Assembly (NCBI GenBank): GCA_944384285.1
Contig: CALWSX010000124.1
Coordinates: 1 to 11,632 of the forward strand
DNA length: 11,632 bases
Source: an uncultured Lachnospiraceae bacterium
Lineage (GTDB): Bacteria > Bacillota > Clostridia > Lachnospirales > Anaerotignaceae
Reading direction: 5' to 3'
Shown: piece by piece, positions 6,533-11,632 of the stretch
Position numbering within the stretch: position 1 is the first letter of the stretch
Layout of the letters: every line of letters begins with the position of its first letter
Translations under genes and position numbers: made by a program
Notes under the pieces: generated by a model
Database searches by the model: none
Seen by the model: the letters and a program-made list of their open reading frames with translations, nothing else
Told to the model about the DNA's origin: nothing

Positions 6533-9118
6533 TTAAAATCTTCCACAGCAATGTTTATATTTTTTTCCACTTCCACAAGGACAAGGGTCATTTCTACCCG
6601 GTCTCTTTTCTGCTTTTACAGGTTCTTTAACGGCTGTTTCATCAGTTCTGTTTGTCATTAAATTCTGTGGCTCAACTTCTTCTTTCTGTTTAGGAGCCTC
6701 ATTTTCAACAAGCTGGATATGATATATAAGTCTAACAGTTTCACTCTGAATATTATTAGTTAATTCTTCAAACATATCATAAGATGAGAATTTATATTCC
6801 ATTAAAGGATCTCTCTGGGCATAAGCCTGGAGCATAATATTCTGACGAAGTCTTTCCATATCATCAATATGATCCTGCCATTTCATGTCAACAACCTTAA
6901 GAAGAAGATATCTTTCAATTTGACGCATTTTTTCAGGGTCACCAATTTCTTTTTCTTTTGCTTCATAGAATTTAACCGCAAGCTGTCTAACAAGGTCAAC
7001 CATTTTATCAACAGTTACTTTATCATAATCATTTTCATTAATTTTCAAAAGTCCTATAGGATAATACTGATTAAGCTCTTTGCACATTTCAAGCATATCC
7101 CAATCCTGTGGATCCTGTTCTTCTGAAAGATATTTTCTTACAATTCTTTCAGAAACAGCTGTTGCCATATTAACGATACTATCTCTTAAGTTTTCACCAA
7201 AAAGAACTCTTCTTCTTTCAGCATATATAACTTCTCTTTGGTCATTCATAACCTTGTCATAATCAAGAAGTCTTTTACGAACAGCAAAGTTGTTTCCTTC
7301 AACTTTTTTCTGTGAATTTTCAATAGTTTTTGTAAGAATGCTGTGTTCAATAGGCTCATCTTCAGGAACATTTAATTTCTGAATAAGAGTCATTGTTCTT
7401 TCGGAACCGAAAATTCTTAAAAGGTCATCTTCCATTGAAAGATAGAAACGAGATTCACCAGGGTCACCCTGACGACCTGAACGTCCTCTTAACTGGTTAT
7501 CTATACGACGTGACTCATGTCTTTCTGTACCGATAATTTTAAGACCGCCAAGTTCAGGAACTCCTTCTCCAAGTTTAATGTCAGTACCACGTCCTGCCAT
7601 ATTAGTAGCTATTGTTACAGCACCTCTTTCTCCAGCAAGAGCAACTATTTCAGCTTCTTTTTCATGGTATTTGGCATTAAGTACAGTATGAGGAATTCCT
7701 TCTTTTTTAAGAAGAGAACTTAAAAGTTCTGATTTTTCAATAGTAACTGTACCAACTAAAACAGGCTGACCTTTTGCATGGCTTTCAGCAACTTCTTTTA
7801 CAACAGCTCTGAATTTTGCTTTTTCTGTAAGATAAACCACGTCATCATGGTCAATTCTTATTACAGGTTTGTTTGTAGGAATACATACAACGTCGAGATT
7901 ATAGATATTTCTAAATTCAGCTTCATCTGTATGAGCTGTACCTGTCATACCTGATTTTTTATAATATTTGTTAAAGAAGTTCTGGAAAGTAATAGTAGCA
8001 AATGTTTTGCTTTCTTTTTTAACATCAACGCCTTCTTTTGCTTCAAGAGCCTGATGAAGACCGTCAGAATAACGTCTACCTGGCATAATACGTCCAGTAA
8101 ATTCGTCAACAATTAAAATTTCATTATCTTTAACTACATAATCAACATCAAGCGCCATATCATAGTTTGCTTTAAGCGCATTATTAATATGGTGCTGAAT
8201 TTCAAGGTTTTCAGGGTCTGAAAGGTTTTCAAGACCAAAATATTTTTCAGCTTTTGCAACACCCTGCTGTGTAAGAGTAACAGATTTTGCTTTTTCATCA
8301 ACAACAAAATCTCCTTCTTCTTTTAATTCTTCTTTTAAAAGAGGGTTTAAAGCTTCTTCTTCGTTCAAAATTTTACCACGAGTAAGTGATTTTGCAAACA
8401 AATCGGCAACTGTATAAAGCTTTGTAGATTTCTGACCACTTCCTGAAATAATAAGAGGAGTTCTTGCCTCATCAATAAGTACAGAGTCGACCTCGTCTAT
8501 GATTGCATAATGAAGATCTCTTTGAACAAGAGATTCACGTCTTGTAACCATATTATCTCTAAGATAATCAAAACCTAATTCATTATTAGTTGCGTAGGTT
8601 ATATCGCAATTATAAGCAGCTTGTCTTTGCTGAGTTGAAAGGCCATTTAATATAACACCTGTTGTAAGGCCTAAAAATCCATAAATTTGACCCATCTGTT
8701 CACAGTCTCTTCTTGCAAGATATTCATTAACTGTAACTATATGAACGCCTTTGCCTGAAAGTGCATTTAAATATGCAGGAAGAGTTGCAACAAGAGTTTT
8801 ACCTTCACCTGTTTTCATTTCAGATATACGTCCTTGGTGAAGAACAATACCACCAATAAGCTGTACATCAAAAGGTCTCATTCCAAGAGTTCTTACGGAA
8901 GCTTCACGTACAAGCGCAAATGCTTCTGGAAGAAGAGAATCTAAAGATTCGCCATTTTCAAGGTGACGTTTTTTAAATTCTTCTGTTTTTTGACGCATTT
9001 CGTCATCAGTTAATTTCTGAAATTCAGGTTCTAAACTGTTTATTTTTTTAACTATAGGGAGAATTTTTTTAATTTCTTTATCACTATAGTTACCAAAAAT
9101 TTTTTCCAAAAAACCCAT
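6533..9118 (-). CDS. secA: Preprotein translocase ATPase SecA
   Basis: SecA is the motor that pushes unfolded preproteins through the SecYEG channel. The 861-aa product is full length. Visible parts: NBD1 Walker A KTGEGKT (102-108), Walker B DEVD (208-211) followed by the SecA-type LIDEARTPLIISG, the preprotein cross-linking domain (about 225-370), NBD2 with MAGRGTDI (507-514) and the arginine-finger region QLRGRSGRQGD (542-552), helical scaffold and wing domains, a variable charged linker (about 800-840), and a C-terminal zinc-binding tail with C846, C848, C857 and C858 (CxC-x8-CC), which contacts SecB-like partners, ribosome or lipid in other species. The ATG at 9118 has AGGTGA 5 nt upstream. 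It is the first gene of the secA-prfB operon. Nothing is missing or unusual in the protein; it appears to be the housekeeping SecA rather than a SecA2. Confidence 0.98.
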   Translation of the reverse strand: MGFLEKIFGNYSDKEIKKILPIVKKINSLEPEFQKLTDDEMRQKTEEFKKRHLENGESLDSLLPEAFALVREASVRTLGMRPFDVQLIGGIVLHQGRISEMKTGEGKTLVATLPAYLNALSGKGVHIVTVNEYLARRDCEQMGQIYGFLGLTTGVILNGLSTQQRQAAYNCDITYATNNELGFDYLRDNMVTRRESLVQRDLHYAIIDEVDSVLIDEARTPLIISGSGQKSTKLYTVADLFAKSLTRGKILNEEEALNPLLKEELKEEGDFVVDEKAKSVTLTQQGVAKAEKYFGLENLSDPENLEIQHHINNALKANYDMALDVDYVVKDNEILIVDEFTGRIMPGRRYSDGLHQALEAKEGVDVKKESKTFATITFQNFFNKYYKKSGMTGTAHTDEAEFRNIYNLDVVCIPTNKPVIRIDHDDVVYLTEKAKFRAVVKEVAESHAKGQPVLVGTVTIEKSELLSSLLKKEGIPHTVLNAKYHEKEAEIVALAGERGAVTIATNMAGRGTDIKLGEGVPELGGLKIIGTERHESRRIDNQLRGRSGRQGDPGESRFYLSMEDDLLRIFGSERTMTLIQKLNVPEDEPIEHSILTKTIENSQKKVEGNNFAVRKRLLDYDKVMNDQREVIYAERRRVLFGENLRDSIVNMATAVSERIVRKYLSEEQDPQDWDMLEMCKELNQYYPIGLLKINENDYDKVTVDKMVDLVRQLAVKFYEAKEKEIGDPEKMRQIERYLLLKVVDMKWQDHIDDMERLRQNIMLQAYAQRDPLMEYKFSSYDMFEELTNNIQSETVRLIYHIQLVENEAPKQKEEVEPQNLMTNRTDETAVKEPVKAEKRPGRNDPCPCGSGKKYKHCCGRF

Positions 9119-9144
9119 AGGTTCACCTCATCTAAATTTTTAAA

Positions 9145-9166
9145 ATATACATCACATATACATCAC
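9145..9166 (-). repeat. Perfect 11-bp tandem repeat in the secA leader
   Basis: The unit GTGATGTATAT on the minus strand occurs twice head to tail without mismatch, between the leader hairpin and the secA Shine-Dalgarno. It may be a small replication-slippage duplication or a doubled protein-binding site in RNA or DNA. Function unknown. Confidence 0.7.
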
Positions 9167-9173
9167 AAAAAAC

Positions 9174-9194
9174 GGTTATATATATGTAATAACC
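9174..9194 (-). promoter_or_regulatory. Hairpin or inverted repeat at the 5' end of the secA leader
   Basis: GGTTAT and ATAACC form a 6-bp stem with a 9-nt loop, beginning at about +1 relative to the TATAAT at 9205-9200 and followed on the minus strand by G and six T residues. As RNA it could be a 5'-end stabilising hairpin or a weak attenuator; as DNA, an operator. The stem has only two G-C pairs, so it cannot be a strong terminator. Confidence 0.35.
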
Positions 9195-9199
9195 ACTGC

Positions 9200-9228
9200 A
9201 TTATAGTTTAACAGATAAAGCTATGTAT
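9200..9228 (-). promoter_or_regulatory. Candidate promoter for secA-prfB
   Basis: A perfect TATAAT lies at 9205-9200 on the minus strand. At 17-nt spacing the -35 would be ATACAT (9228-9223), a poor match, so either the -35 is weak or an activator helps. The leader to the secA ATG would be about 75 nt and contains the hairpin and tandem repeat. Confidence 0.4.
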
Positions 9229-9327
9229 ATGCAACACTTTTTACAAAAATATAAGTCTATTTTACTTCAAAAATCTTAAGTTTTTGTTAAAACTTGATAT
9301 TTTTTAAAAAATTAAAAAAAATTTTAA

Positions 9328-9357
9328 GAAAAAAAGAAGAAGTCAAAAAGACTTCTT
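9328..9357 (-). terminator. Rho-independent terminator of the 99-aa gene
   Basis: An 8-bp stem AAGAAGTC/GACTTCTT (9337-9344 with 9350-9357) with a 5-nt loop is followed on the minus strand by CTTTTTTTCTT. It lies about 50 nt after the stop codon of the small gene and upstream of the secA promoter, insulating the two. Confidence 0.7.
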
Positions 9358-9406
9358 TAAAGTTTTTATTTTAAATTCTTTATATAATAATTTTAACTTA
9401 GTGATG

Positions 9407-9706
9407 TTAAATCATATTTGAATTTTTAAATATGAAAGCAATTTTAACACAGTCGATAGCAATTACCATAGTATACAAATCAGTCTTATATATAAGAGGT
9501 TCCCCATTCTTTCTGACAACAACTGCATCTGTTTTTTTGTCATTTTCATCAAAATAAGAGAGAAAATAAAAATCTTCGTCCCCTTTTACAATCCATTTGC
9601 AATCAATGGCAGGTTTTATAAAATAATCATTTGAACAATCAAAATATTCAAAAATTTTACTTTTTGCATCGATATAATTTAATATAGATTTATCATTATT
9701 GTTCAT
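9407..9706 (-). CDS. Uncharacterised 99-aa protein
   Basis: I do not recognise this protein. The ATG at 9706 is preferred because GGGGGA lies 7 nt upstream; a TTG at 9736 in the same frame would add ten residues but has no ribosome site and would consume the Shine-Dalgarno as coding sequence. The N-terminal 25 residues look helical and polar (MNNNDKSILNYIDAK); the rest alternates short beta-like stretches and turns (CKWIVKGDEDFYFLSYFDE, DAVVVRKNG, LYTMVIAIDCVKIAFIF). It is acidic, has one Trp (W38) and three Cys (C24, C36, C86), and shows no signal peptide, clear membrane helix or HTH. It has its own promoter and terminator, so it is a separate transcription unit, divergent from the MATE transporter gene. 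A small cytosolic beta-rich protein is my best description; function unknown. Confidence 0.75.
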   Translation of the reverse strand: MNNNDKSILNYIDAKSKIFEYFDCSNDYFIKPAIDCKWIVKGDEDFYFLSYFDENDKKTDAVVVRKNGEPLIYKTDLYTMVIAIDCVKIAFIFKNSNMI

Positions 9707-9743
9707 ATATAAATTCCCCCGATAAATTATGTACAAAAGTTAA

Positions 9744-9761
9744 GTACACTATATATAGTAC
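9744..9761. promoter_or_regulatory. Operator-like dyad over the -10 of the 99-aa gene
   Basis: GTACACTATATATAGTAC is an 18-bp imperfect palindrome in which seven of nine base pairs are symmetric and both ends are GTAC. It covers the proposed -10 (9755-9760) and start site, the usual position for a repressor site. A further GTAC stands at 9731-9734. No regulator gene is nearby, so any binding protein is unknown. Confidence 0.35.
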
Positions 9762-9784
9762 AATTATTACTTTGTTTTTGTCAA
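9755..9784 (-). promoter_or_regulatory. Sigma-A promoter of the 99-aa gene
   Basis: A perfect -35 TTGACA (9784-9779), an 18-nt spacer and TACTAT (9760-9755, four of six). Start would be near 9748, giving a leader of about 42 nt before the ATG at 9706 and supporting that start over the TTG at 9736. Confidence 0.6.
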
Positions 9785-9875
9785 CTGATTTTATTTAAAA
9801 AGATAAATCGTGAAGTCGTAGGATTGAATAATTTAAAATGATATAAATTTTTATGAAAAAAAACATAAATAAGTG

Positions 9876-9904
9876 TTGAATTTTTTTTAATAAAGTATTA
9901 GAAT
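9876..9904 (+). promoter_or_regulatory. Candidate promoter for the MATE transporter gene
   Basis: TTGAAT (9876-9881), a 17-nt spacer and TAGAAT (9899-9904). The start would be near 9911, inside a small dyad GTACGGTAC (9907-9915), leaving a leader of about 110 nt. A second TATAAAAT box at 9980-9987 lacks a good -35. The rest of the 9785-10020 stretch shows no other feature. Confidence 0.4.
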
Positions 9905-10020
9905 TTGTACGGTACTATAGATATAAATAAAATTTGTATATTATTATTTTCTTAATTTTATCGTGTCCTTTAGACAATGTATAAAATGTTTTTTTATTTT
10001 AGGGGATAAGGAGGTATATT

Positions 10021-11391
10021 ATGAGAACAAAAAGTGCATCCGAGAATCAGATAACAGAAGGAGTTATTTGGAAACAACTTGTTCTTTTTTTCTTTCCGAT
10101 AATGCTCGGTACGCTTTTTCAACAGCTTTATAATACAGCAGATGCAGTAGTTGTGGGAAGGTTTGTGGGTACAAAAGCCCTTGCTGCTGTAGGAGGTTCT
10201 ACAGGCCAGGTAGTAAACCTTGTTGTTAACTTTTTTGTTGGGCTTTCTTCCGGAGCAACCGTAATAATTGCGAGATATTATGGAGCAAAGAATGGCAAAA
10301 ACTTAAATGATGCTCTTCATACATCTATAGCTCTTTCTGCTATTGGAGGTATTTTAACTGCAATTCTTGGAGTTTTACTTACTCCTCATATACTTACACT
10401 TATGAAAACACCGTCAGATGTTTTTGTGGATTCATCTAAATATTTATACATTTATTTTATAGGAATAATTTTTGTATTTATTTATAATGTTGGTTCTGCC
10501 ATTTTACGAGCCGTCGGAGATTCTACTCGTCCGCTTTATTATCTTATAGCATGTTGTTTTGTAAACATAGTTTTAGACATTATATTTGTTGTTGAATTTC
10601 ATATGGGTGTATCCGGAGCCGCACTTGCAACAGTAATTTCTCAAGCTGTAAGCGCAATTTTAGTATTATACGCTCTTATGAAATCAGATGATATTTATGT
10701 ACTTAAGCCAAGAAAAATAAAAATACATAAAATTCTTTTCTTCTCTATTATAACAATAGGTCTTCCGGCAGGTATACAGTCTGTTATGTATAATATTTCA
10801 AATATGATAATACAAACAGCCCTTAATGACTTAGGTACAGACACAATGGCAGCTTATACTGCTTTTGGTAAAATAGATGCTATATATTGGATGATTTCAG
10901 GAGCTATAAGCGTTTCCATTACTACATTTATTGGCCAAAATTATGGTGCAAAGAAATATGATCGTATGAAAAAGAGCGTTAAAGTTTGTCTTTTGTTAGA
11001 CTTTATAGCTTCCGTGCTTGTAAGCATATTACTTTTGCTTTTTGGAGAATATTTACTTCGTCTTTTCACAACAGACCCAGACGTTATAGAAATAGGAAAA
11101 CAAATTATTCATGTAATAGCTCCATCTTATGTACTTTTCATATTTATTGAAACTCTTTCAAGTACATTAAGAGGAATGGGAAATGTATTTGTTCCTATGA
11201 TAATGACTTGCGCTGGAGTATGTGTTTTAAGAATATGCTGGATATTCTTTGTAGTTCCTCACAGACCGGGAGTTACAAACATATTATTAAGCTACCCTAT
11301 CTCATGGGGACTTACAGCAATATTATTTATTATTTATTATTATGTAGACCAAAAGAAATTCTACGCTCTTCATTCAGTTGATGGTGAATAA
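10021..11391 (+). CDS. MATE-family multidrug/toxin efflux antiporter
   Basis: MATE transporters export drugs and other cationic compounds across the cytoplasmic membrane using Na+ or H+ gradients. The 456-aa protein has the family's usual length and about twelve hydrophobic segments in two six-helix halves joined around residues 220-240. Family signatures include QQLYNTADAVVVGRFVG (34-50) with the conserved TM1 Asp (D41), GSAILRAVGDSTRP (158-171) and, in the second half, FIGQNYGAKK (303-312). The style is that of the MepA/DinF-like MATE group common in Clostridia rather than gammaproteobacterial NorM, but I cannot assign a substrate. AAGGAGGT lies 6 nt before the ATG, a near-perfect ribosome site. 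The gene stands alone; no MarR- or TetR-type regulator gene is beside it, though a dyad at the predicted transcription start could be an operator. It is intact. Confidence 0.94.
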   Translation: MRTKSASENQITEGVIWKQLVLFFFPIMLGTLFQQLYNTADAVVVGRFVGTKALAAVGGSTGQVVNLVVNFFVGLSSGATVIIARYYGAKNGKNLNDALHTSIALSAIGGILTAILGVLLTPHILTLMKTPSDVFVDSSKYLYIYFIGIIFVFIYNVGSAILRAVGDSTRPLYYLIACCFVNIVLDIIFVVEFHMGVSGAALATVISQAVSAILVLYALMKSDDIYVLKPRKIKIHKILFFSIITIGLPAGIQSVMYNISNMIIQTALNDLGTDTMAAYTAFGKIDAIYWMISGAISVSITTFIGQNYGAKKYDRMKKSVKVCLLLDFIASVLVSILLLLFGEYLLRLFTTDPDVIEIGKQIIHVIAPSYVLFIFIETLSSTLRGMGNVFVPMIMTCAGVCVLRICWIFFVVPHRPGVTNILLSYPISWGLTAILFIIYYYVDQKKFYALHSVDGE

Positions 11392-11405
11392 ATTATTATA
11401 AATAT

Positions 11406-11450
11406 AACCTCCAAATTTATGGTCAAAGCCTGTTGATTCAGAGGTTTTTA
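11406..11450 (+). terminator. Possible terminator after the MATE gene
   Basis: AACCTC (11406-11411) can pair with GAGGTT (11441-11446), followed by TTTA. The long loop contains a nested small stem (GGTCAA with TTGATT, two wobble pairs). It is placed just after the stop codon, but the long interrupted stem makes it a weak terminator. Confidence 0.35.
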
Positions 11451-11509
11451 CTTCCCGTTTAATTAAAGTATTGATTTAAACAAAAATATAAGCCCTTTGT
11501 TGAAACAGA

Positions 11510-11545
11510 AAAAGGTCATACCTTACAAATAAGGTGTGACCTTTT
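11510..11545. terminator. Long hairpin, probable (possibly bidirectional) terminator
   Basis: A 15-bp stem, AAAAGGTCATACCTT (11510-11524) with 11531-11545, and a 6-nt loop. As plus-strand RNA all pairs form, one as a U-G wobble, but the T run after it is only the CTTTT at the stem end. On the minus strand one A-C mismatch appears but the T run is longer (CCTTTTTC), so it could equally end a minus-strand gene lying to the right of the window. The remaining 11546-11632 holds nothing I can identify. Confidence 0.6.
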
Positions 11546-11632
11546 CCTATTAGGTAATTTCTTGCCTGTGTTTCTTTTTCAATATTATATTAGAACTTCA
11601 AAGGCTTATAAAATTCATTATACAATAATTTT

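Noticed and set aside
6869..7723. Several 60-85-aa plus-strand ORFs opposite secA
   Set aside because: They are antisense to a well-conserved gene, lack ribosome sites and show no family features.
9119..9200. secA leader as a T-box or secM-like arrest peptide
   Set aside because: There is no T-box sequence and no leader ORF with a start and ribosome site in the short leader.
9707..9736. Upstream TTG start for the 99-aa gene
   Set aside because: It has no Shine-Dalgarno, and the GGGGGA site fits the ATG at 9706 with 7-nt spacing.

Overview
The window looks like chromosomal core sequence from a low-GC, spore-forming Firmicute of the class Clostridia. The base composition is strongly AT-rich, Shine-Dalgarno sequences are strong (AGGAGG-like), and the gene content is a Spo0A sporulation master regulator, an AddA-type recombination helicase/nuclease, and an adjacent secA-prfB pair in the arrangement known from Bacillus and Clostridia. 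I cannot name the genus from sequence alone. There are no insertion sequences, tRNAs, rRNAs, CRISPR arrays or phage genes.

Left block, minus strand (1-3837): an unrecognised 188-aa protein gene followed 45 bp later by addA, which runs off the left edge after 1075 codons. A good sigma-A-type promoter (3878-3906) lies upstream of the pair. The usual partner gene addB is not upstream.

Centre (3838-5367): a gene-free, very AT-rich divergent region of about 600 bp, then a single-gene spo0A unit on the plus strand. Its upstream region has a sigma-A-like promoter far from the gene and a weak sigma-H-like match close to it. Two back-to-back hairpins at 5282-5355 terminate spo0A from the left and prfB from the right.

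Secretion/translation operon, minus strand (5368-9118): secA (preprotein translocase ATPase), then 60 bp later prfB (release factor 2). prfB carries the classic autoregulatory +1 programmed frameshift: an in-frame UGA is codon 26, and the full protein is 367 aa once the shift is read. The secA leader has a hairpin right after a TATAAT box and a perfect 11-bp tandem repeat.

Right block (9300-11632): a small uncharacterised 99-aa protein gene on the minus strand with its own promoter (perfect TTGACA -35) and terminator, then a divergent MATE-family multidrug/Na+ antiporter gene on the plus strand with two hairpins after it.

Most of this is ordinary core genome. The items of interest are the unknown gene co-transcribed with addA, the frameshift site with a weak internal SD, spo0A without spoIVB beside it, the structured secA leader, and the orphan 99-aa gene with an operator-like dyad on its promoter. 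I see no convincing evidence of a new multi-gene system.
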